Shown: positions 24,699-32,609 of the stretch, piece after piece | Position numbering within the stretch: position 1 is the stretch's first letter | Layout of the letters: every line of letters begins with the position of its first letter | DNA from: SVTX01 sp045588675 | Lineage (GTDB): Bacteria; Bacillota; Clostridia; Oscillospirales; CAG-272 | DNA: 36,918 nucleotides | Direction of reading: 5' to 3' | NCBI GenBank assembly: GCA_045588675.1 | Contig: JAZNER010000015.1 | Coordinates: 1 to 36,918 of the forward strand | Translations under genes and position numbers: made by a program | Notes under the pieces: model-generated | The model's input: only the letters and a program-made list of their open reading frames with translations | Database searches by the model: none | What the model was told of the DNA's origin: nothing

Positions 24699-25712
24699 TC
24701 AATCGGGAGCCTCGTCGTAGATATAATAGGAGCGCGAGTACCTTTCGTTTTCCGAGCTGAATGTTTCCACCCTGTTTTTCGACAAAAATCTGGTCAGCTC
24801 GTACATATCGATCCAAATTTGGTTTACACCGTCAATTTGAGATTTGTCAAAGATGATCTGCAAGCCGTAGTGCAGATGAGGGGTGTCAATGCCGTTTGTG
24901 TTCTCCTTTCTTGAATATCCCGTCATACCAAGATAGCCAATCACCTCGCCCGCGTTGACGATTTTGCCATCGTACATATCGTTGGCGTATGGGTGATTTG
25001 CTCTGAGGTGGGCGTAATAATAATATCTTTGCCCGTCAAACGAGCGAATACCTATTCGCCAACCGCCGTACATATTCCAACCAAGGTGTTCAACATATCC
25101 GCTCTCAACGGCAACGATAGGAGTGCCGATACTGCCAAGCATATCGTGGCCCAAATGGGAGCGTTTATATCCGTAAGAACGAGAGGTGCCGAAATCGTCG
25201 TAATCAACATAGTAATATCCCTGTGCTATTGGGGAGCAGGCTCGCAAGCCGTAGCCATTTTCAATTTCTATATTGCCGTCGCTGTGGGTAGTTATGCGAG
25301 TGTATTCTCCTGCCATTCCGCCAAGCACCGCGCCATAAGCCTTTTTGTAGTAGGTGTAAAGCTTTTGATTGGTTATGCACGCGTCAATACCGCTCTCGTC
25401 GATTTTTTTGACCAGTTCATCAAGCCTTTCGGTTTTGTATGATGCAAAGCTTCCGTAATTTTCACTTGCAAGCAAGGAGAGCAGGGTAATCCAATCTATG
25501 TGATTTTCCTGCCCGTACCTTTCTATATCAAGCGCAAGGCAATCGCTCATAGCCTTGCTTGTCGGAGTAAAATCTATGTACTTGATATAATCCTGACTTT
25601 CACTTGCCGCCATTGTGAGAATTGTTTTCTCCTCGCTTTGAGTTAAATTGGAGTTGAGAGTTATAATAACCGTAAAAAACGCTGCAAATAATAGAGTTAG
25701 CCACCTTCTCAT
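24699..25712 (-). CDS. M23 family metallopeptidase, membrane-anchored or secreted
   Basis: Peptidoglycan endopeptidase-like protein of 337 residues. An N-terminal hydrophobic segment (residues 4-20) is a signal or anchor, a helical region of about 150 residues follows, then the LytM domain with all zinc and catalytic motifs: HLGHD (H186, D190), YAHL (H235) and HLH (H279, H281), so it should be active, unlike many M23 regulators. ATG 25712 follows AAAGG by six bases; an in-frame TTG at 25742 has no such support. It is divergent from nusB and next to other envelope genes. No confident promoter was found upstream. Substrate cross-link type unknown. Confidence 0.88.
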   Translation of the reverse strand: MRRWLTLLFAAFFTVIITLNSNLTQSEEKTILTMAASESQDYIKYIDFTPTSKAMSDCLALDIERYGQENHIDWITLLSLLASENYGSFASYKTERLDELVKKIDESGIDACITNQKLYTYYKKAYGAVLGGMAGEYTRITTHSDGNIEIENGYGLRACSPIAQGYYYVDYDDFGTSRSYGYKRSHLGHDMLGSIGTPIVAVESGYVEHLGWNMYGGWRIGIRSFDGQRYYYYAHLRANHPYANDMYDGKIVNAGEVIGYLGMTGYSRKENTNGIDTPHLHYGLQIIFDKSQIDGVNQIWIDMYELTRFLSKNRVETFSSENERYSRSYYIYDEAPD

Positions 25713-25779
25713 AAAAAACCTTTCACAAGCTGAATTTTGCATAAATTTTCATTTTTACAAACAAAATATTCAATTAACC

Positions 25780-25808
25780 TTGACATTTATATAAAAATTA
25801 TGTATAAT
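25780..25808 (+). promoter_or_regulatory. consensus sigma-A promoter for the nusB operon
   Basis: TTGACA (25780-25785), 17 bases, TATAAT (25803-25808), both perfect. The leader would be about 100 bases and holds a small GCCG/CGGC hairpin (25887-25901) just before the nusB ribosome-binding site. Confidence 0.88.
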
Positions 25809-25915
25809 AAATATGATTGACTTATTATAATTAATACTTAATAAGAGCATAAATTGTAACTCGTAATATTAATATGTTTAAATAAGCCGTGCTATGCGGC
25901 AGAATGGGGAATGTT

Positions 25916-26461
25916 ATGGCAAAAATATCAAGAAAAGAAGCGAGAGAAAATCTTTTTGCATTGCTTTTTGAAACAGAGTTCAATATTGAGGGAAATCCAA
26001 ATGAGATTTTCAGACTATCCTGTGAAAATCGAGAAATTCCGCTGGATAAATATATGAAGGATACATACTTCGGGATAATTTCAAGGCTCAATGTTCTTGA
26101 TGCTGTAATAGGTAAGTATTCAAAGAGCTGGAAGGCAGACAGACTTTCGCGCGTTTCAAGAAATATTCTTCGTATAGCTGTTTACGAGATGCTTTTCGTA
26201 GAGGACATTCCCGCAAATGTATCAATCAGCCAGGCGGTTGAGCTGACACTTAAATACGGAGAGGATAAGGCGAAGCAGTTTGTAAACGGAGTATTGTCGG
26301 GTCTGTTCAAGGACACCGAGAAGAACGGTATAGATGCAATAATTGCCGATGCGGCCCAAACTGTGGCTAACGCCGAGAAGGCTGTTGACGCCGAGCAGGC
26401 ATCTGACGGTGAAAATGAAGCTGTTTCCGATACTACCGCTGATGGCGACGAAAATGAATAA
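25916..26461 (+). CDS. nusB: transcription antitermination factor NusB, with acidic tail
   Basis: Binds boxA RNA with S10 (NusE) during rRNA antitermination. The helical core is typical: KISRKEARENLFALLFE at the N-terminus, then DRLSRVSRNILRIAVYEML and IPANVSISQAVELTLKYGEDKAKQFVNGVLSG. ATG 25916 removes nine unlikely codons. The family usually ends near residue 140; here about 40 more residues rich in Ala, Asp and Glu follow, with no recognised motif. Its last bases overlap the next gene's start. First gene of the long operon to recN. Confidence 0.93.
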   Translation: MAKISRKEARENLFALLFETEFNIEGNPNEIFRLSCENREIPLDKYMKDTYFGIISRLNVLDAVIGKYSKSWKADRLSRVSRNILRIAVYEMLFVEDIPANVSISQAVELTLKYGEDKAKQFVNGVLSGLFKDTEKNGIDAIIADAAQTVANAEKAVDAEQASDGENEAVSDTTADGDENE

Positions 26462-27428
26462 TATTGACAACAAGCTTTTTTTAGGAATTGACACGAGCAA
26501 CTACACTACATCAATAGCTCTCGCGGATTATAACGGTAAGGTTATTCTGAACTTGAAAAAGCTGCTTCCCGTGGCTCTGGGAGAGAGAGGGCTCAGGCAG
26601 AGCGATGCGCTTTTTGCCCACACCAAAAATATTCCTTTGCTTATGGGAGAATTAAAAGAATTTTTGAGTAAAAATTCTCCAAGCCACCACATTGCCGCAA
26701 TTGGTTATTCAAGCGCGCCGAGAGATATTGAGGACTCATATATGCCCTGCTTCTTGGCGGGAATTTCTACCGCCTCGGCGGTTTCTGCCGTGACGGGCGC
26801 GGAAAGCTATGCCTTTTCACATCAAGGCGGACATATTATGGCGGCGCTTTATTCAGCAAATAATACCGCACTGTTAGACGGCAGAGAGCCATTTGCCGCT
26901 TTTCATGTGTCGGGCGGCACAACGGATATTTTGCTTGTAAAGCCGTCGGGTGAAGGATTTGAGATTGAACAAATCGGAGGTAGCCGTGACATAAATGCGG
27001 GGCAGGCGATTGATCGCACAGGCGTGCTTATGGGGCTGAAATTTCCTTGCGGCAGAGAAATGGAAGGCTTGATTGCGGACAATAATATTCAAACGCCTAA
27101 GCCGAAGCTATCGGTAAACGGGCTTTATTGCAATTTGTCGGGACTTGAAAATCTCGCCGAAAAGCTTTACCGAGAAAGTGAAGATAAGGCGCTTGTCAGT
27201 GCATTTTGCTTTGATTTCATAGCAGAAACCTTAAAAAAGCTGACAGACAATTTAAGAGAGCAGTATGGTGATATCCCCGTGATTTACGCGGGCGGAGTTA
27301 TGAGCAACAGGCGAATTAAAGCAAGGCTGCAATCTTTTAGAGGAGCTTTGTTTTCAGAGCCTGAGTTTTCCTCGGATAACGCCGCAGGAATTGCCTTGCT
27401 TTGCAGAAGAGAATATTTGAGAAAATAA
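26454..27428 (+). CDS. TsaD/Kae1 (Gcp, M22) paralog
   Basis: A 324-residue ASKHA-fold protein of the TsaD/Kae1/Gcp family. It has LGIDTSNYTTS at the N-terminus rather than the LGIETSCDET of true TsaD, a SHQGGH metal-site motif, FHVSGGTTDILL and YAGGVMSNRR near the C-terminus. The true t6A enzyme would be expected elsewhere in the genome, so this is probably a paralog of unsettled role. ATG 26454 overlaps the nusB stop (ATGAATAA), so translation is likely coupled. An ATG at 26442 is an alternative. Confidence 0.8.
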   Translation: MNNIDNKLFLGIDTSNYTTSIALADYNGKVILNLKKLLPVALGERGLRQSDALFAHTKNIPLLMGELKEFLSKNSPSHHIAAIGYSSAPRDIEDSYMPCFLAGISTASAVSAVTGAESYAFSHQGGHIMAALYSANNTALLDGREPFAAFHVSGGTTDILLVKPSGEGFEIEQIGGSRDINAGQAIDRTGVLMGLKFPCGREMEGLIADNNIQTPKPKLSVNGLYCNLSGLENLAEKLYRESEDKALVSAFCFDFIAETLKKLTDNLREQYGDIPVIYAGGVMSNRRIKARLQSFRGALFSEPEFSSDNAAGIALLCRREYLRK

Positions 27429-27447
27429 ATCAATACGGAGAAAAATA

Positions 27448-28665
27448 ATGCAAAAGGAAACTGTTTTCAGCGTATCGCAGATAAATGAATATATCAAAAT
27501 GACGCTGGAATCAAATCCTGTGTTGAAAAATATCTGGCTTCGCGGCGAAATATCCAATTTTAAGAGCAATTATTCGTCGGGACACCTGTACTTTTCGTTG
27601 AAGGATGAAAATTCATCAATCAAGGCGGTAATGTTCAGAATGTCGGCATCAAGACTTAAATTTCAGCTTGAGAGCGGAATGAAGGTTTTGCTTCACGGCA
27701 AAATTTCAACATATACCGTAAGCGGAGATTATCAAATTATCGTTGATGATGTTCAGCCCGACGGTGCAGGGGCTTTAGCTCTTGCCTTTGAGCAATTAAA
27801 GAAAAAGCTTGAGGGAGAGGGCTTGTTTGCTCCCGAAAGAAAAAAGCCAATTCCCAGATTTGTAAAGCGCGTAGGAGTTATTACTTCGGCATCCGGAGCG
27901 GCGCTTCACGATATTATAAATGTTTCGGGAAGGCGATGTCCGTCGGCGGAGATTGTTATTTATCCCGCCTTTGTTCAGGGAGAGAACGCACCTAAAAGTC
28001 TGTCGGGCGGAGTGTTGTTCTTTAATAATAAGTGCCCTGTTGATTTGATTATTATAGGGCGCGGAGGAGGCTCTGCCGAGGATCTGTGGGCATTTAATGA
28101 CGAGGGCCTTGCAAGGATTATTGCGGGCTCGTCTATTCCCGTGATTTCGGCGGTCGGTCATGAAACTGACTTCACAATATGCGATTTTGTTGCGGATATG
28201 CGCGCACCTACTCCCTCTGCGGCGGCAGAGCTTGCATTTCCCGACACGGTCGAACTGAAAAGCAAGCTGCTGAATTTGTACCGTCGAACAGAGGCGGCGC
28301 TCGGAAGACGAATCGATATGCTTGAAGGTAGAATTGACCTCTTTAAAAAAACAGTAGAGGCATTGTCACCCGAAAACAAGCTTTTGAGCAGGCAACACTC
28401 GCTTGAAAAGCTTGAGGGAAGACTTGACACACAGATTTTGAATATATACAAAGGGGCAAAGAACACTTTTTCAATGCTTTGCTTACGCCTTGAAGCAGCA
28501 AATCCATTGTCGGTGTTATCACACGGATATGCGATAATCGAAGATGATGCAGGTGAGCCGATTTCGTCTGTTGAAGCAGTTGAGCTTGAACAAACTGTAA
28601 AAATCATTATGTCTGACGGCTCAATGTCGGCTAAAATCATTGATAAAGAAGAGAAAGCTAAATAG
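27448..28665 (+). CDS. xseA: exodeoxyribonuclease VII large subunit
   Basis: Catalytic subunit of exonuclease VII, which degrades single-stranded DNA into oligonucleotides. The N-terminal OB fold includes IWLRGEISNFK and SGHLYFSLKD; the catalytic part shows RVGVITSASGAALHDI, the GRGGGSAEDLWAFNDE block and AVGHETDFTICDFVADMRAPTPSAAAE. A helical region binds XseB. The 405 residues are near the usual 400-450. It sits 12 bases before xseB. Confidence 0.95.
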   Translation: MQKETVFSVSQINEYIKMTLESNPVLKNIWLRGEISNFKSNYSSGHLYFSLKDENSSIKAVMFRMSASRLKFQLESGMKVLLHGKISTYTVSGDYQIIVDDVQPDGAGALALAFEQLKKKLEGEGLFAPERKKPIPRFVKRVGVITSASGAALHDIINVSGRRCPSAEIVIYPAFVQGENAPKSLSGGVLFFNNKCPVDLIIIGRGGGSAEDLWAFNDEGLARIIAGSSIPVISAVGHETDFTICDFVADMRAPTPSAAAELAFPDTVELKSKLLNLYRRTEAALGRRIDMLEGRIDLFKKTVEALSPENKLLSRQHSLEKLEGRLDTQILNIYKGAKNTFSMLCLRLEAANPLSVLSHGYAIIEDDAGEPISSVEAVELEQTVKIIMSDGSMSAKIIDKEEKAK

Positions 28666-28677
28666 AGGGAATGTATT

Positions 28678-28929
28678 ATGGCAGAAAAGAAAAAACTTGG
28701 CCTTGAAGAGATGATGGCAAGGCTTGAAGAAATAACCAAAACGCTTGAAGACGAAAAGCTACCTCTTGACAAGTCCTTGAAGCTTTATGAAGAGGGAATA
28801 GGGCTCGCTTCAAAATGTGCAAATGAGCTTGATGCGGCAAAGAGAAAAATAAAAATTCTTCAGCAGAGCGAAAATGGTGAAATTGATATTGTAGATGTAC
28901 CTCAGGGAACATTTACCGAAGAAATGTGA
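28678..28929 (+). CDS. xseB: exodeoxyribonuclease VII small subunit
   Basis: An 83-residue helical partner of XseA; several copies bind each large subunit. LEEMMARLEEITKTLEDEKLPLDKSL followed by LYEEGIGL is the family pattern, and the length is typical (60-90). Confidence 0.94.
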   Translation: MAEKKKLGLEEMMARLEEITKTLEDEKLPLDKSLKLYEEGIGLASKCANELDAAKRKIKILQQSENGEIDIVDVPQGTFTEEM

Positions 28930-28953
28930 TTTTTAAGTAAAAAGGATTATTTT

Positions 28954-29856
28954 ATGCTTGAATATAACCGTGAGCTTGCAATTAACGCTCTTAACAGCAA
29001 TAAAGAGGCAGTTGAGCGCGCGCTTGAAAAAATATACACAAAAGAGGAAGGGCCTGCCTCAAAGCTTTATGAGGCGGAGAGATACAGTCTTTTGTCAGGC
29101 GGAAAGAGAATAAGACCGTCATTTGTTATTGAAACCTGTAAGATGCTTGGGGGCAAAATCGAGGCGGCATTGCCATTTGCCTGTGCAATTGAAATGGTGC
29201 ATACATATTCGCTTATACACGACGACCTTCCTTGTATGGATAATGACGATATGAGAAGAGGAAAGCCAACAAATCACAAGGTCTTCGGCGAGGCGTATGC
29301 CACGCTTGCGGGTGACGGCTTGCTCACTGACGCCTTTTCAGTCTGTGCTAAGAATTCCTATGTTCCGGGTGATTGTGTAGCCTCAGCCGTTGGAGTTTTG
29401 TCGGACGCGGCAGGTAGCTTTGGAATGGTAAAGGGACAGGTCATTGACCTTTACGGCGAGGAAAATCCGTTGGGCTATGACCAGTTGATTGACCTTCATT
29501 CGAAGAAAACAGGTGCTCTTATTTGCGCGGCGGTACAGCTTGGCTGTCTTGCGGCGGGAGCAACTCTTAACGACGAGGTGACACGAAAGCTGACCTTGTT
29601 TGCTCAAAAGATAGGCCTTGTTTTCCAAATAGTAGATGATATTCTTGATGTGATTTCAAGCGACGAGGCGCTCGGCAAAAGGGTCGGAGCCGATAAAAAG
29701 CAAAACAAGACAACATTTATGAGCTACTACACGCCTTATGAGGCGAAGGTTTACTCTGAGGAGCTTACCAATAATGCGGTTGCAGAAATCAGTGATATAG
29801 ACGGAAGTGAAACACTCGGCGCGATTGCGCTCTATCTTTGCGACAGAGAAAATTAA
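28954..29856 (+). CDS. ispA: polyprenyl synthetase (farnesyl/geranyl diphosphate synthase)
   Basis: Builds C15 (or C10/C20) isoprenyl diphosphates for quinones, undecaprenyl carrier and other lipids. Of 300 residues, the first Asp-rich motif is DDLPCMD (D90, D91, D96) followed by RRGKPTNHK, and the second is DDILD in FQIVDDILDVI. GGKRIRPSF near residue 50 binds isopentenyl diphosphate. Small residues before the first motif cannot fix the chain length by eye. Family neighbours in this operon often include dxs, absent here. Confidence 0.93.
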   Translation: MLEYNRELAINALNSNKEAVERALEKIYTKEEGPASKLYEAERYSLLSGGKRIRPSFVIETCKMLGGKIEAALPFACAIEMVHTYSLIHDDLPCMDNDDMRRGKPTNHKVFGEAYATLAGDGLLTDAFSVCAKNSYVPGDCVASAVGVLSDAAGSFGMVKGQVIDLYGEENPLGYDQLIDLHSKKTGALICAAVQLGCLAAGATLNDEVTRKLTLFAQKIGLVFQIVDDILDVISSDEALGKRVGADKKQNKTTFMSYYTPYEAKVYSEELTNNAVAEISDIDGSETLGAIALYLCDREN

Positions 29857-29900
29857 GCCGACAGCCCCGCTCTAAATTTCGCGGGAGATGAAAGGGAAAA

Positions 29901-30380
29901 ATGGAAGAATTAAAGGCACTACTTACAAATTATTTGATTGCCTGTGCGCTTGCGAGCTGGCTTGTTGCGCAGATTTTAAAGGTTTTTACGGGAATATTTA
30001 AGTTAAAGAGTTTCTCTGTTTCGGAATTTTTGTTTGGCACAGGCGGAATGCCATCGTCACATACTGCGGCGGTCTGCTCTGTTGCGACAGGCTGTGCAAT
30101 TTTATACGGTCTTGGCTCGTCACAGTTTGCAATAAGCGTAGTACTTGCTCTGATTGTTATGAGAGATGCTATGGGAATGCGACGTCAGGTAGGTGAGCAC
30201 GCCAAAGCGCTGAACATAATAATTAAAGAATTGGCAGAGGCTAAGAATGATACTGAACTTACAATTAAAGCTCTTGGGGAGTTGGTGGGACATACACCCT
30301 TGCAAGTTTTTGCAGGTATGATTGTTGGAATTGCCATTCCGTTCCTTGTAGCTCTTATTCCCGCATTTGCTGTGCTATGA
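29901..30380 (+). CDS. divergent PAP2 family (DUF212) membrane protein
   Basis: A 159-residue membrane protein with phosphatase-like GGMPSSHTA (the PSSH of PAP2) and RDAMGMRRQVGEHA, the DUF212 signature. Expected to lie in the membrane and possibly act on lipid phosphates; no activity is established to my knowledge. It lies between ispA and tlyA, where an isoprenyl-diphosphate-related substrate is an attractive guess. Its stop overlaps the tlyA start (ATGA). Confidence 0.88.
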   Translation: MEELKALLTNYLIACALASWLVAQILKVFTGIFKLKSFSVSEFLFGTGGMPSSHTAAVCSVATGCAILYGLGSSQFAISVVLALIVMRDAMGMRRQVGEHAKALNIIIKELAEAKNDTELTIKALGELVGHTPLQVFAGMIVGIAIPFLVALIPAFAVL

Positions 30381-31162
30381 GATTAGATGTTTATCTTGTT
30401 GAAAGCGGTCTTGTTGAAAGCAGAAACAAGGCAAGCAGGCTTATTTGTGAAAATAAGGTAGCCGTTGACGGCAAAATCGTGTCAAAGCCATCTGAGAGCA
30501 TTGACGGAACTGAGCATAAGATTGAAATTATTGAAAATGAAAAATATGTAAGCCGAGGAGGCTTAAAGCTTGAAGCGGCTCTTGATTACTTCCAAATTGA
30601 TGTCAAGGACAAAAGATGTATTGATGTAGGCGCGTCAACGGGCGGATTTTGCGATTGCTTGCTTCAAAGGGGAGCTAAAAGTATCTGTGCAGTTGATTCG
30701 GGCAAAGGTCAGCTCCATTCCAGAATCCTTTCTGATATAAGGGTCAGCTCAATTGAAGGCTATAATGCGAGAAATATGAGCTCTGACGATTTTGGATTTT
30801 TTGATATTGCTGTAATGGATGTTTCATTTATTTCGCAAACATTAATTCATCAAGCGGTGAGCGGTCTTTTGTATGACGGAGCGTTTTTTATAAGCCTGAT
30901 CAAGCCCCAATTCGAGGCGGGTAAGAGCGCTCTTGGAAAAAATGGAATAGTAAAAAATCCTTCGGACAGAGAAACAGCAATAAACAAGGTTTTAGCGTCG
31001 GCTTGCTTATTTAATATGACACCGCGAGGAGTTATCAACTCTCCTATTACGGGTGGGGACGGCAACCGAGAATATCTTGCCTTATTTGAAAAAAGTGATA
31101 ATGCTGATATAAATGTCCCCGATGAAATAAAGGCTTTGGTAAAAAAGCTCTGCAGAAGCTGA
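30377..31162 (+). CDS. tlyA: TlyA family rRNA (cytidine-2'-O)-methyltransferase
   Basis: A 261-residue protein with an N-terminal S4 RNA-binding domain (MRLDVYLVESGLVESRNKA) and a Rossmann methyltransferase with the SAM motif DVGASTGGFCDCLL. The KPQFEAGK block is characteristic. In mycobacteria TlyA methylates 16S and 23S rRNA; the Bacillus counterpart is YqxC. The start codon overlaps the upstream stop by four bases. Confidence 0.92.
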   Translation: MRLDVYLVESGLVESRNKASRLICENKVAVDGKIVSKPSESIDGTEHKIEIIENEKYVSRGGLKLEAALDYFQIDVKDKRCIDVGASTGGFCDCLLQRGAKSICAVDSGKGQLHSRILSDIRVSSIEGYNARNMSSDDFGFFDIAVMDVSFISQTLIHQAVSGLLYDGAFFISLIKPQFEAGKSALGKNGIVKNPSDRETAINKVLASACLFNMTPRGVINSPITGGDGNREYLALFEKSDNADINVPDEIKALVKKLCRS

Positions 31163-31222
31163 TTTATCAGTCCGAAACACAGATTTTGCAAAAGAGAAAC
31201 AACTGATGAAAGGCAAATGACA

Positions 31223-32107
31223 ATGGCAAAAAGAATAAAAAAAGCATTGCTTGTTACTAACTTTAATATTTTTGATAAGGCAAATGCCGCTATGCAGGTA
31301 GCCGAAAAGCTAAATAGCTTGGGTTGTGAGGTCTGCGCCTTGAGCTTCAACAAGGATAAAGTGCTTAAGAACAACAAAAATAAAATCAAGTTTAATTTTT
31401 TAAACCCCGATGATGCATACGGAGTTGTTGATGTTGTGATCGTGCTTGGCGGTGACGGAACGATTCTTGAAGCATCTCGAAGAGCGGCGCCCTATAACAC
31501 GCTTGTTCTCGGACTTAATCTTGGCAGACTTGGATATATGGCAGAGCTTGAGATGAGCGAAATTGACGAGCTTACCCGTATAGTTGAGGGTGACTATAAG
31601 CTCGAAGAGCGTTCAATGATCAATATTGCCCTGATTGATGATAAGGGCAATGTTAAGAAGAATGAGTATGCTCTCAATGATGCGGTTTTATCAAACGGCT
31701 CAATTTCAAGAGTGGTTGACCTTGAGCTTTACGAGGGAGGGGTTCTGATTGCAACATACCGTTCAGACGGAATGATCATATCAACTCCTACGGGTTCAAC
31801 GGCGTACTCGCTCGCGGCGGGAGGAGCAATTGTTGACCCAAGACTTAATTGTCTTTGCGTAACTCCCATTTGTCCACATTCGCTGTATGCACGCCCATTA
31901 GTTTTCCCCGATACAGCAAATATTGAAATAAAGAACATCTGCCAGAGAGAGAAAACACTTTTCTTAACAGTTGACGGCAGAGCCAATTATGAGCTTTGTA
32001 TCGGAGAAATGGTGCGAATTACCCGCTCACCGCTGCGCACGACCTTTGTAAGACTGAAGGACGGAAGCTTTTACGACAGACTAAGACAAAAAATGACCGA
32101 TAAGTAA
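31223..32107 (+). CDS. nadK: NAD kinase
   Basis: Phosphorylates NAD to NADP. GGDGTILEASR (the catalytic GGDG), NLGRLGYMAEL and STPTGSTAYSLAAGG are diagnostic. ATG 31223 stands nine bases from AAAGG and gives 294 residues; ATG 31217, two codons earlier, is only three bases from it. Operon position after tlyA matches Firmicutes. Confidence 0.95.
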   Translation: MAKRIKKALLVTNFNIFDKANAAMQVAEKLNSLGCEVCALSFNKDKVLKNNKNKIKFNFLNPDDAYGVVDVVIVLGGDGTILEASRRAAPYNTLVLGLNLGRLGYMAELEMSEIDELTRIVEGDYKLEERSMINIALIDDKGNVKKNEYALNDAVLSNGSISRVVDLELYEGGVLIATYRSDGMIISTPTGSTAYSLAAGGAIVDPRLNCLCVTPICPHSLYARPLVFPDTANIEIKNICQREKTLFLTVDGRANYELCIGEMVRITRSPLRTTFVRLKDGSFYDRLRQKMTDK

Positions 32108-32123
32108 TTAAAGAGGTATAGAG

Positions 32124-32585
32124 ATGAAAAAGGGAAGACAAGAAAAAATATTAGAGCTTATAAAGAAATTTGAAATTGAAACTCAGGATGAGCTTATAGA
32201 ATTTCTGGAGCAGGAGGGATATTATGTTACTCAGGCTACGATTTCAAGAGATATAAGAGATCTTGACCTTGTTAAAGTCGCAATGCCTGACGGCTCATAT
32301 AAATATGTTGTTTCTCACATAACCAAAAAGGGTAGGGGCGGCGCATCTCTTATGTCGCACTCGGTCGTTGATACCGTTGCGAGCATAACCTGCGCACAGA
32401 ATATTATCGTGCTTAAAACCTCTGCGGGCATGGCACAGGCGGTAGCGCTTACGATTGACCGAATAACAGACGCTGAAATTCTCGGTTGTGTGGCGGGAGA
32501 TGACACTATAATCATTGTAACAGCCGACAACGAGAAGGCGTATATTGCAGCTGACAGAATGAAGCTGTTATTTGGATTAAGATAA
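32124..32585 (+). CDS. argR: arginine repressor ArgR
   Basis: Arginine-responsive hexameric regulator of arginine synthesis and breakdown. The N-terminal winged helix (KKGRQEKILELIKKF, then YYVTQATISRDIRDL) and the C-terminal arginine-binding domain ending in LGCVAGDDTIIIV are complete in 153 residues. Standing before recN is the standard Firmicutes arrangement. No arginine biosynthesis gene is in the window; argS is downstream. Confidence 0.95.
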   Translation: MKKGRQEKILELIKKFEIETQDELIEFLEQEGYYVTQATISRDIRDLDLVKVAMPDGSYKYVVSHITKKGRGGASLMSHSVVDTVASITCAQNIIVLKTSAGMAQAVALTIDRITDAEILGCVAGDDTIIIVTADNEKAYIAADRMKLLFGLR

Positions 32586-32609
32586 TTTTGTTTAAGGCAG
32601 GTATAAGCT

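Noticed and set aside
25713..25779. Reverse-strand sporulation or sigma-A promoter for the M23 gene
   Set aside because: Partial matches (TTGAAT with GAAAAT at 17 bases; an isolated TCATATT) are no better than expected in such AT-rich sequence.
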